Shown: positions 16,880 through 23,851, numbered from the stretch's first letter. The stretch is DNA of 64,000 bases from Kaistella faecalis (GCF_019195395.1 NZ_CP078067.1:62001-126000); one strand, 5' to 3'. The notes: a model not told the origin generated them from the sequence alone. Made by a program: numbers and translations.

Positions 16880-17473
16880 ATGAGATTAGCATTTTTTTTG
16901 ACAATTATACTTCTCCTTTCTGGTTGTTCCAAAAAGCAAAATGACGACGGCTCAAAACTATTGGTGCATAACAATTATTTTAGCGTTTCTGAAAATAATA
17001 GAAAATTAGACAGTATTAAAAACAATCTACAATCAGATTCATTGGAAATAATTGAAATACATAAAGACAAAAGATACAACGATGACTATCATATTGGAGC
17101 GATTCATTTTATGATTTCTGACAGTTCTAAATCATACTATTTAATCAATTATCTAGAAAATCCTGTTCTAATGTGTGGAAATTTGACAGCACTTTCTAGA
17201 GAGGATTCAATTAAAATAGTTAAAAAAAATATTTTAAAAATTCAGAAAAGCACTGCAATTAAGACGAATGATATCATTCAAATTTTAAAAAAATACAAAG
17301 CAAATATTGTCAATAATTCACAGATCCCTTTACAAATTACATTCGCTTTAAAAAATGATACGCTTAAAGGAAATGCAATTTATAACATCATAAATTTTAT
17401 GGAAAATAATAAAATGTCGGTGTACGAAATTAGGACAATGAATGAACAGGAACGAGAAAAAATTAGTAAATAA
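16880..17473 (+). CDS. Cassette 12: lipoprotein
   Basis: A 197-residue putative lipoprotein. The signal peptide MRLAFFLTIILLLSG ends in the lipobox LLSGC with the lipid Cys at residue 16, and is followed by SKKQNDDG. A lysine/acidic stretch after the Cys resembles the export signal that sends lipoproteins to the cell surface in Capnocytophaga and Flavobacterium (known there, inferred here). The mature part is helical in its second half. No family recognised. The gene starts 32 bp inside the cassette and ends 5 bp before the attC. Confidence 0.72.
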   Translation: MRLAFFLTIILLLSGCSKKQNDDGSKLLVHNNYFSVSENNRKLDSIKNNLQSDSLEIIEIHKDKRYNDDYHIGAIHFMISDSSKSYYLINYLENPVLMCGNLTALSREDSIKIVKKNILKIQKSTAIKTNDIIQILKKYKANIVNNSQIPLQITFALKNDTLKGNAIYNIINFMENNKMSVYEIRTMNEQEREKISK

Positions 17474-17478
17474 AAACT

Positions 17479-17609
17479 GTAGATAACATGCTATTTCTAC
17501 AAGCGGGTACGAAGTTTTCATCGAAGACTTTAGCGGTTAATTAAGTTTTTAGCAAGTAGAAAGTTTTCGTATTTTTAGCCCACCTGCAGAAATACCCAAC
17601 CGTTGTACG
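17479..17609 (+). repeat. attC site of cassette 12 (family B)
   Basis: Opens GTAGATAAC, complement of left end GTTATCTAC, closes GTTGTACG, joint at 17602. Confidence 0.88.
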
Positions 17610-17627
17610 ACATTTTATAAATCAGCC

Positions 17628-18188
17628 ATGAATAGAATAGTTCCCCTAATTTTCACTTTATTCTTTTTTTTGAGTTGTAAGAAAAATGAAAAAATCCAGA
17701 GAGAATATTCCATTAAGAACACGAATTTTAATTTTCAAAGAAAATTCGCAGAAGAAATTGGTACAATAGAAGACCAAAATAAGGGAATTCAAGTGAGAAA
17801 ACCATATAAGATGACATTAGGTGAATCCTATTTTCCTGATATTAAGAAATATGAATTTGAACAACCATTTGTTTTTTGGAGAGATACAGCAAATTTAAAA
17901 AACACTATTTCTTACTTTTTCACAAAAAAAGATAGCGTAGTTAGAGTTATTGAATATGCCTGGAGTAAACCTAAAGACAATGATTCCATAATTTCTAAAA
18001 TTTACAAGAATAATATCAAACTTATTTCGAAAAAATTAAATCAAAAAGGAAAAATAATTAATGAATCTAAAGATTCTTGGAAGCAGCAAATAATAAGTTG
18101 GGAAAATGACTCAATTTATGTTTGGAGCTATATTTTCAGCAATAAATTACCGCAGAGAACTCGAGTTATAATTCGACAAAAAAAATAA
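17628..18188 (+). CDS. Cassette 13: lipoprotein
   Basis: A 186-residue putative lipoprotein. The signal peptide is MNRIVPLIFTLFFFLS with the lipid Cys at residue 17, followed by KKNEK, again a basic/acidic run after Cys. The mature protein is rich in Lys, Asn and aromatic residues and appears as alternating strands (FEQPFVFWRDTANLKNTISY, then VRVIEYAWSK). I do not recognise the family. It is the only gene in its cassette, starting 25 bp after the joint and stopping 14 bp before the attC. Confidence 0.72.
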   Translation: MNRIVPLIFTLFFFLSCKKNEKIQREYSIKNTNFNFQRKFAEEIGTIEDQNKGIQVRKPYKMTLGESYFPDIKKYEFEQPFVFWRDTANLKNTISYFFTKKDSVVRVIEYAWSKPKDNDSIISKIYKNNIKLISKKLNQKGKIINESKDSWKQQIISWENDSIYVWSYIFSNKLPQRTRVIIRQKK

Positions 18189-18201
18189 ATCTTAAAAAAA
18201 A

Positions 18202-18334
18202 GTCGTACAACAAGGTATTTCTACAAGCGGGTATGAAGTTTTCATCGAAGATTTTAGCGATTAATTAAGTTTTTAGGAAGTAGCAAAGTTTTCGTATTTT
18301 TAGCCCGCCTGCAGAAATACCCAAACGTTAGCTG
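18202..18334 (+). repeat. attC site of cassette 13 (family B)
   Basis: Opens GTCGTACAAC, complement of left end GTTGTACGAC, closes GTTAGCTG, joint at 18327. Confidence 0.88.
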
Positions 18335-18365
18335 CAAGTTTATAAAAAACGTTATCCAAAGGAAA

Positions 18366-18677
18366 ATGCCAGATAAAAACGAAATTGAAAGAAGAAAACA
18401 AATCAAAAAAGAATTGAGAGAAAAAGCAAAACTTGAATTTGAAAATTCGCTTCCAATTTCAAGAGAAAAATTCACTCAGTTATTTGACTTTTTGGATGAA
18501 AAACTTGGTGAATATGATTGTGATGATTCGTTAAAATTAACAAATGAATTTTTGCAAGAATACAAAATAGAAAACATTCAGGAAGTCAAAAATTGGCTTC
18601 AAGAAAATGGAGGTTATTGTGATTGCGAAGTCTTAAATAATGTTGAAGAAATGTTTGACGATGATGCAATCTTATAA
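18366..18677 (+). CDS. Cassette 14a: DUF2695 family protein
   Basis: A 103-residue soluble protein. The C-terminal two thirds match DUF2695: FTQLFDFLDEKLGEYDCDDSL near residues 36-56 and the closing ENGGYCDCEVLNNVEEMF near 80-97, with the CDC pair typical of that family. The N-terminus (IERRKQIKKELREKAKLEFE) is a charged helix. Function unknown. Its stop lies 14 bp past the likely start of the next gene (17-bp overlap), so the two are probably translationally coupled and form a two-gene cassette. Confidence 0.8.
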   Translation: MPDKNEIERRKQIKKELREKAKLEFENSLPISREKFTQLFDFLDEKLGEYDCDDSLKLTNEFLQEYKIENIQEVKNWLQENGGYCDCEVLNNVEEMFDDDAIL

Positions 18678-19134
18678 TTCTGAAAAGATTTTAGTTCGAT
18701 ATTTTAGTGACGTTCTCGACGAAATTGTCGTTGAAACTCTTTGGACAGAAATTATAGATGCTGAAAAAGGACTTTATAAAATTGATAATATTCCTTTTTA
18801 TGGGCCAAAATTTTCTTGTGGTGATATTGTATACGCAGAATATGACAATTATGAAGAACGATTGACTTTCAGAAAAGTTGTTGAACCAAGTGGAAACTCA
18901 ACAATTCAAATAATTCTGATAGACGAAAACCTGGATTCCCAAGATTTGCGTGATGAATTCAAAGATTTAGGGTGTGAAAGCGAAGGGGCGGGAGGAAATT
19001 ATTTTGTTATGGAAATTCCTTTTGAAAAAAATTATAATGAGATATTTATTAAATTAACTGAATTGGAAAATAACGGAACTATTGGATTTGCTGAACCAGT
19101 AATTTCTGACAAACATTATTCTGAAAAATTATAG
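18661..19134 (+). CDS. Cassette 14b: DUF4265 family protein
   Basis: A 157-residue soluble protein matching DUF4265: VVETLWTEIIDAEKGLYKID, then YGPKFSCGDIVYAEYDN, and a C-terminal half with GCESEGAGGNYFVMEIP. Known of the family: small proteins often found with, or fused to, immunity-type domains; no activity is established. I chose the ATG-ATG pair at 18661; a longer frame from 18640 is possible. It overlaps DUF2695 gene 14a by 17 bp, and the pairing suggests a joint function. Confidence 0.78.
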   Translation: MMQSYNSEKILVRYFSDVLDEIVVETLWTEIIDAEKGLYKIDNIPFYGPKFSCGDIVYAEYDNYEERLTFRKVVEPSGNSTIQIILIDENLDSQDLRDEFKDLGCESEGAGGNYFVMEIPFEKNYNEIFIKLTELENNGTIGFAEPVISDKHYSEKL

Positions 19135-19141
19135 AAACACA

Positions 19142-19274
19142 GCAGGTAACAAAGTATTTCTATTAGCGGGTTTGACGTTTACATCATAAAGATTTTTGCT
19201 AATTGTTCTTTTTGTTATATTTACAAAAAGCAATTCTAATAAGCCCGCCAACAGAAATACCCGAACGTTACCTG
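19142..19274 (+). repeat. attC site of cassette 14 (family A, mismatched end)
   Basis: Opens GCAGGTAAC and closes GTTACCTG (joint 19267). The opening should complement this cassette's left end GTTAGCTGC but instead complements the next cassette's left end. Confidence 0.85.
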
Positions 19275-19298
19275 CAATTTTAAAAAGACACAGCACAA

Positions 19299-19925
19299 AT
19301 GAAATATATTCTACCAAAATCGTTAGAGAATTCTTTTACCTGTCCTCACTGTGGAGTTCTAGCAAAACAAGAATGGCAAACAAGAGATATGAAATTTGAC
19401 AACTGGGCACAAAAATCGTTAAATATTTTAGGTTCTGCTACTTGTCAACATTGTAATGAAACTTCAATTTGGATAAAAGACAAGATGTATTTCCCTACAA
19501 CTGGCAGTTCACCATTCCCAAATACTGAAATGCCTCAAAATGTAAAAAACTTATACCTTGAAGCTGCATCAATTAGTAATAAATCACCACGAGGTGCAGC
19601 TGCATTATTACGACTTTCAATTCAAGTTTTATGCAAAGAACTTGGAGAACAAGGAGAAAATATAAACACAGATATAAAGAACCTTGTTAAGAAAGGACTT
19701 CCCCAAATTGTTCAACAATCACTTGATGTTGTTCGTGTAACAGGAAATGATGCTGTTCATCCAGGACAAATAGATACAGATAATCCTGAAACAGTTTCTC
19801 AATTATTCGATTTGATAAATGTAATAATTGAATATATGATTGCATTACCTAATAAAGTAAGTGGAATATATGCAAATTTGCCTTCTAATAAAATCGATGG
19901 AATTAATAAGCGCGATGAAAAATAA
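19299..19925 (+). CDS. Cassette 15: DUF4145 protein with zinc-ribbon
   Basis: A 208-residue soluble protein. Two CxxC pairs, CPHCG near residue 15 and CQHCNE near 49, form a probable zinc ribbon. Residues about 85-185 are a DUF4145 helical domain (AASISNKSPRGAAALLRLSI, then VTGNDAVHPGQI). Known of the domain: DUF4145 occurs alone and fused to restriction or other defence nucleases; its biochemical role is unclear. It may be an accessory of a defence system, but no nuclease is adjacent. The Cys pairs suggest nucleic-acid contact (inference). Confidence 0.82.
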   Translation: MKYILPKSLENSFTCPHCGVLAKQEWQTRDMKFDNWAQKSLNILGSATCQHCNETSIWIKDKMYFPTTGSSPFPNTEMPQNVKNLYLEAASISNKSPRGAAALLRLSIQVLCKELGEQGENINTDIKNLVKKGLPQIVQQSLDVVRVTGNDAVHPGQIDTDNPETVSQLFDLINVIIEYMIALPNKVSGIYANLPSNKIDGINKRDEK

Positions 19926-19930
19926 AAACT

Positions 19931-20064
19931 GCCTATAACAAAGTATTTCTATTAGCGGGGTTGACGTTTACATCATGAAGGTTTTAGCTAATTGCTCCTT
20001 TTGTTATATTTACAAAAAGCAATTATAACAAGTCCCGCCAACAGAAATACCCAAACGTTAGCTG
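19931..20064 (+). repeat. attC site of cassette 15 (family A, mismatched end)
   Basis: Opens GCCTATAAC, which does not complement the cassette's left end GTTACCTGC, and closes GTTAGCTG, joint at 20057. Arms are normal, with a G-T pair in the GCGGGG/GTCCCGC stem. Confidence 0.85.
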
Positions 20065-20102
20065 TAATAGCAGCCAAAATTGTGCTTAAACATAAAAAAT
20101 AA

Positions 20103-20490
20103 ATGAAATTTTTAAATATAATATTTCAAAGTAAATTCTATTTGGTAATTCTGATTATGATTATTTGTTATTTTTTATTTTTTTGCTCCAAATGGATTTA
20201 ATCATACAATTTCTTGGGGAAGATTGAACAAACTAAATCACTTTACAAAGTTATATTTCCCAATTATTCTAATATTTTACTTTTTAGGTTATGGAATTCT
20301 TTCTCTTTTAAGGACTAATACAAATAAAATCTTATCAATAACCCAAATGATATTGATATGTGGAACAATGATATTGATTAAACAAAAAAATGATGAATTT
20401 CTTCTACCCTTTTCGATACTTTCAATTTGTTCATTTTTAGCTAATACTATTTTTAGCTTATACAAAAAAATGACTACAAAAAAAAATTAA
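20103..20490 (+). pseudogene. Cassette 16: small membrane protein gene with a frameshift
   Basis: ATG 20103 opens MKFLNIIFQSKFYLVILIMI and reads through a membrane helix, but the frame stops at 20201. The +1 frame continues APNGFNHTISWGRLNKLNHF and then two further hydrophobic helices to 20490. The switch fits a one-base change in the T run at 20178-20184. Joined, they make one three-helix protein of about 128 residues. A TTG at 20224 would give only the C-terminal 88 residues. Possible causes: a real mutation, slipped-strand phase switching or a sequencing error. Confidence 0.65.
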
Positions 20491-20503
20491 AAAAATTACA
20501 ACT

Positions 20504-20513
20504 ACAGCTAACA
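20504..20513 (+). repeat. attC opening of cassette 16, rest of the site missing
   Basis: ACAGCTAACA complements the cassette's left end GTTAGCTGT, but none of the normal arms follows. The array is broken here by unrelated sequence up to the junction at 20847. Confidence 0.6.
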
Positions 20514-20658
20514 TATTCTATGACAAAAAGCAAGCAAAAAGCGATAAAGTTAGGCGGCAAATTTATGCAGGTTCACAAAGTTTGATTTGCGTTGTACTAC
20601 TGCAAAGATTCTGTACACCATTTTACATTTTATGTTGTTTAAGACGAGCATGGTATGC

Positions 20659-20827
20659 TTTCCCTGGGTTTTCCCGCAAATTTGTACTGACCTCAGGGAA
20701 AACCGGAACATTTGGATGGTTTTTAAACTGACTTCATTAAATTAAATAATATCATCATCTCCTCCGTCTTCTGATTTTGAATTGCAATCTTCTTTGTTAC
20801 TGAGGGAATTAACTGTAGATGTGTTGG
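20659..20827 (+). repeat. Imperfect 170-bp repeat, copy 2
   Basis: Aligns with 8001-8174, including ATCTTCTTTGTTACT, GGGAATTAACTGTAGATG and GACTTCATTAAA. It stands directly upstream of the attI-like joint at 20847 and holds no gene. The 20514-20847 interval has nothing else that I can identify. Confidence 0.7.
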
Positions 20828-20836
20828 TTAAATGCG

Positions 20837-20855
20837 TATATTTGGAGTTAGCTGT
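20837..20855 (+). promoter_or_regulatory. attI-like junction with -7 box
   Basis: TATATTTG (20837-20844) is a good -7 box and ends 2 bp before the joint GTTAGCTG (20847). The same text GCGTATATTTGGAGTTA recurs at 26491. A promoter here would start transcription just inside the cassette, 20 bp before the ATG at 20869. Confidence 0.65.
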
Positions 20856-20868
20856 AATATTATAAAAA

Positions 20869-21690
20869 ATGCGGAAACTCTTTACAATTTTATTTTTAGG
20901 AACAATATTTTTATCCTGTTCAAGAGATGAAGAGCCAATTCTTGATGAAACAACAAACCCTTTAATAACAAATATTAAAATTGATTTAAATAAATCAGGT
21001 AATTGGATAAATACGAATGAAATAGATTTTTATTTTGAATATGATCATCAAGAAAAATTAGTAAAAAAAATTGGAGGATTTGTACCCATCTCTAGTTCAT
21101 CGGGATTTAACGGAGCCTTTTCGAAAAATGTTTTTACAACTTTAGTTTATTCAAATCAAAATGTTTTAGTTGAAAATTTTTCGTCTTCAGCAGAGTTTTC
21201 TGTTCTTAAAGAAACCAAGAATTACTCGTTAAATCCGCAAAACCAAATTTTGACAAAGGAGATTCCTTCGGCACACCATTTTCTAAATAAAAAATTAAAC
21301 TTCACTTACGCAGATAATAAGCTTGTAGAAATTATCACTACATTTCCCAATATGCCTTATGATCCGAACGATCCTAATGATTATATCTGGACGTATATTG
21401 AAAAATTTTATTATGATTCTAAAGATAATCTAATAAAGACTGAATTTTTTAATCAGAATAACGGAACAAATGTTGGCGAGAAAATAACCCGAACATTTGA
21501 AAATTATGATTCTTCAATAAATCCAACTAAAAAGTTTTTTTTATTGGATGAGTATTTCTACCGAAGTCTCTCAAAAAATAATTTTAGAAAATATACTGAG
21601 AAGCGTTATAATTATGATGAATTAGTTTCTACAAGTGAAATAATCTGGGGATTTAATTACGATAGTAATGGAAATATTATTGTGAATTAG
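20869..21690 (+). CDS. Cassette 17: lipoprotein
   Basis: A 273-residue putative lipoprotein. The signal peptide ends in IFLSC with the lipid Cys at residue 17, followed by SRDEEP, a run resembling the flavobacterial surface-export signal. The mature part is a series of beta strands with repeated Y/F-Y-D-x-K/N patterns (FYFEYDHQEKLVKK, FYYDSKDNLIKTE, GFNYDSNGNIIVN) like Rhs/YD-type or DUF4595-like envelope proteins. Function unknown. Its stop runs directly into an attC whose opening AAC has been lost. Confidence 0.72.
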   Translation: MRKLFTILFLGTIFLSCSRDEEPILDETTNPLITNIKIDLNKSGNWINTNEIDFYFEYDHQEKLVKKIGGFVPISSSSGFNGAFSKNVFTTLVYSNQNVLVENFSSSAEFSVLKETKNYSLNPQNQILTKEIPSAHHFLNKKLNFTYADNKLVEIITTFPNMPYDPNDPNDYIWTYIEKFYYDSKDNLIKTEFFNQNNGTNVGEKITRTFENYDSSINPTKKFFLLDEYFYRSLSKNNFRKYTEKRYNYDELVSTSEIIWGFNYDSNGNIIVN

Positions 21691-21816
21691 ACAGTGTATT
21701 CTATTGGCGGGATTGAAGTTTACTTTATCAATATTTTCAGCAGCTGTTCCTTTCGTTATACTTACAGAAACCAGTTATCATAATCCCCACCAACAGAAAT
21801 ACCCAAACGTTGTACG
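21690..21816 (+). repeat. attC site of cassette 17 (family A, damaged opening)
   Basis: The opening reads TTAGACAGTGTATTC instead of RYYYAAC, so it cannot pair with the left end GTTAGCTGT. The closing end is normal (GTTGTACG, joint 21809). This cassette is probably fixed in place. Confidence 0.75.
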
Positions 21817-21849
21817 CAATTTTTCGCAAAGCCATCTAACAAATTCTTA

Positions 21850-22365
21850 ATGAGAAAATTCACATTACTACTTATCATATTTTCGTCATTTTCATGTAAT
21901 AAAAAAGACAATCTAGAACCTGTCGTTGTGCAATTTCAAGAATTTAAAAAATCAGACACTTTAGAAGAAAGAAACTATATTGCCGTTTTTGATGATAAAA
22001 CAGAGAAAAAGACGACATTATCAAAATCGGAATTGAAAATTATCAATACGAATTTGGTTGAAGCTGTAAATAAATTCAATAATGAGTTAAAACTTAAGAT
22101 TGAAAAATGGAATAAGGAAAATGAATCTAATAAAAGGAATTTTAATGACGAAAAAATTGACTTAAGATATTATTTCCGCCAATACTCAGTTTTAATAAAT
22201 GAAAATGGAGAAAAAATAATTAATGTATTTTGTTTTTGTGGTTATATGAGCGATTGGAGAGAAGAAAAAATCCATGTAATGGATGGGGGAGATTGCTATT
22301 TAAATTCTAGAATTAATATTTCTAAAAAAATTGTTGAATATTTCGGAACTCATGGACTTGCATAA
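21850..22365 (+). CDS. Cassette 18: lipoprotein
   Basis: A 171-residue putative lipoprotein. The signal peptide MRKFTLLLIIFSSFS precedes the lipid Cys at residue 16, followed by NKKDN. A charged helical middle (VEAVNKFNNELKLKIEKWNK near 75-94) leads to a compact C-terminus with a Cys-rich INVFCFCGYMSDW segment near 129-141 and GGDCYLN. I do not recognise the family, although the C-terminal pattern recurs in small Bacteroidota envelope proteins. It starts 40 bp inside the cassette. Confidence 0.7.
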   Translation: MRKFTLLLIIFSSFSCNKKDNLEPVVVQFQEFKKSDTLEERNYIAVFDDKTEKKTTLSKSELKIINTNLVEAVNKFNNELKLKIEKWNKENESNKRNFNDEKIDLRYYFRQYSVLINENGEKIINVFCFCGYMSDWREEKIHVMDGGDCYLNSRINISKKIVEYFGTHGLA

Positions 22366-22368
22366 TAA

Positions 22369-22500
22369 AACTGCAACAAGGCATTTCTACTAGCGGGGTT
22401 GAAGTTTACATCATAATGATTTTCGCGAGTTGTTCTTTTCGTTATATTTACAAAACAAGTTATAGAAGCCCCGACAAAAGAAATACCCAAACGTTAGCCG
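22369..22500 (+). repeat. attC site of cassette 18 (family A, 4-bp deletion)
   Basis: The opening reads ACTGCAACAAGG; the expected complement of the left end GTTGTACGC would read GCGTACAAC. The loss is consistent with a deletion of four bases (GTAC). Closing GTTAGCCG, joint at 22493. Confidence 0.8.
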
Positions 22501-22517
22501 ATATTAAAAAGAAAAAA

Positions 22518-22868
22518 ATGAAAAAGATTATTTACTTGCTTTCCATATTTTCCCTGGTTGCGCTGTTAACCATAAGTTGCAGTAGAGATGAAGATACCGG
22601 CAACATTTCGACTGTTACTGCGACCGTACATGACAAATATGTAGACTACGCCATTCCACCTGACTTTGAACCGATCAAAGCCATGAAAATAAAAGAGTCG
22701 AATTCCCAGGAATGGACCAAAGTGGTGAGCATAGAAGGATTTGATTATGAAGAAAACTTTGAATATCAACTTAAACTCAGAAAAACTTATACAGCCAATC
22801 CTCCATTAGATTCATATAGTCATAACAGCTATCAACTGCTAGAAATTTTGGCTAAAACACCGAAATAA
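22518..22868 (+). CDS. Cassette 19: DUF4377-like lipoprotein
   Basis: A 116-residue putative lipoprotein: signal peptide ending in TISC with the lipid Cys at residue 21, followed by SRDEDTG. The mature chain fits DUF4377: KAMKIKESNSQEWTKVVSIE near residues 53-72, GFDYEENFEYQLKLRKTYTA, then NPPLDSYSHNSYQLLEIL. Known of the family: small envelope proteins, one branch fused to META/HslJ-type domains; no activity assigned. I chose ATG 22518; the longer frame starts within the upstream attC. It is the last cassette of the main array. Confidence 0.78.
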   Translation: MKKIIYLLSIFSLVALLTISCSRDEDTGNISTVTATVHDKYVDYAIPPDFEPIKAMKIKESNSQEWTKVVSIEGFDYEENFEYQLKLRKTYTANPPLDSYSHNSYQLLEILAKTPK

Positions 22869-22870
22869 AC

Positions 22871-22990
22871 CGCTGGTTCTATAAGCGGGGTTGAAGTTTA
22901 CGGGATGGAGAGTTTTGCTAATTGTTCTTTTCGTTATATTTACAAAACAAGTTATTATAAGTCCCGCCAACAGAAATCCACGGACGTCAC
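22871..22990 (+). repeat. Decayed attC at the array's end (family A)
   Basis: The core GCGGGGTTGAAGTTTAC and GTCCCGCCAACAGAAAT survive, but the opening AAC is lost (CCGCTGGTTC) and the closing core reads GACGTCAC. Base composition rises to core level directly afterwards. Confidence 0.78.
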
Positions 22991-23091
22991 TCCACAGCTC
23001 CTTCGTTCGCAACTCCTGACCGACAGCTGTTCTTTTTCCATCATGGTGGGGCAAATTATTATAAAATCAGACAACCCATTAAAATATCAGG

Positions 23092-23661
23092 ATGAGAAAT
23101 ATAATTTCATTTATGCACATTTCCCTCGACGGTTTTGTGGCGGGTCCCGAAGGGGAGATGGACTGGATCAAAGCTGATGAGGAAATATTTGATCATGTGG
23201 GTCATCGTATAAGCCAGACCGACACTGCGCTGTACGGCCGCAAAACCTATGAGATGATGGAAGAGTATTGGCCCGATGCCGCTGCGCAGCCCAATGCATC
23301 CAGACACGACACCGAACATTCAGCATGGTATAAAAGCGCCCATAAACTGGTTTTGTCTAAAACAATTCGTGACGCTGAACGGCCAGAAACCACCTTCCTC
23401 AGCGATCAGATAGGGGAACTGTTACTGGACATTAAAAACAAGCCGGGAAGTGAAATTTTGCTGTTCGGAAGCCCTACGGCAACCCATTCGCTTCTGTCAT
23501 TGAACCTGATTGACGGATACTGGCTGTTTGTGAATCCTATACTCCTTGGTACAGGGATCCGCCTGTTTCCTGAATATGGGCAACAGACGAAACTCGATTT
23601 ATTATCTACAAATCAATTCAAGAATGGAGTAGTGGAACTTAATTATGCTGTTCAAAAATGA
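23092..23661 (+). CDS. Dihydrofolate-reductase/RibD C-terminal family protein
   Basis: A 189-residue protein of the RibD C-terminal/DHFR-like superfamily. Visible marks: the N-terminal strand ISFMHISLDGFVAGPEGEMD, the nucleotide-site TALYGRKTYEMMEEYWP near residues 44-60, KLVLSKT near 83, and EILLFGSPTATHSLLSLNLI near 123-142. Known of the family: NADPH-dependent reductases of pterin or riboflavin-type substrates; these short members are not true FolA and their substrate is unknown. It is outside the cassettes, with normal base composition, directly after the decayed attC. Confidence 0.85.
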   Translation: MRNIISFMHISLDGFVAGPEGEMDWIKADEEIFDHVGHRISQTDTALYGRKTYEMMEEYWPDAAAQPNASRHDTEHSAWYKSAHKLVLSKTIRDAERPETTFLSDQIGELLLDIKNKPGSEILLFGSPTATHSLLSLNLIDGYWLFVNPILLGTGIRLFPEYGQQTKLDLLSTNQFKNGVVELNYAVQK

Positions 23662-23851
23662 AAACCGCGACGGCCCCTGTTTCCCTGACCACCGCTCTAC
23701 GGACACCCACTGGAACACCAGTCATCTCACTGATCATCGGTAGTTTCGGCGGGCGCGGTTATAAAAGTAAAAGTTTAACCCACTTCAATGGAAATAACAA
23801 AAAGCGCTTTGTTAATTCAACTCCTGAAGTATTAAAAATACATGCTGCCCG

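Larger units (their letters stand above)
8547..22990 (+). mobile_element. Integron-type gene-cassette array (attC sites without integrase)
   Basis: About 19 cassettes in one orientation, each made of a short leader, one (rarely two or no) AT-rich gene and a 3' attC palindrome. attC sites begin RYYYAAC and end GTTRRRY, with inner arms GTATTTC and GAAATAC around GCGGGG and CCCCGC. In most cassettes the left end is the reverse complement of the bases before AAC in the same cassette's attC, the hallmark of site-specific cassette insertion. No complete integrase is in the window. A break at about 20513-20847 contains a repeat and a second attI-like joint. Confidence 0.9.

Noticed and set aside
20514-20590. 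AAAGTTAGGCGG near 20560 as closing core of the cassette 16 attC
   Set aside because: The core motif is present but no arms pair with the opening ACAGCTAAC; best read as a broken site.
9042-22990. The evenly repeated 130-bp units as a CRISPR array
   Set aside because: Units are far too long, spacing is of gene size, and the units are variable palindromes with RYYYAAC/GTTRRRY ends, not short direct repeats with unique spacers.
9042-22990. The units as MITE- or REP-type transposable repeats
   Set aside because: There are no target-site duplications or transposase ends, all lie in one orientation, and the variable end bases match within cassettes, which a MITE would not give.
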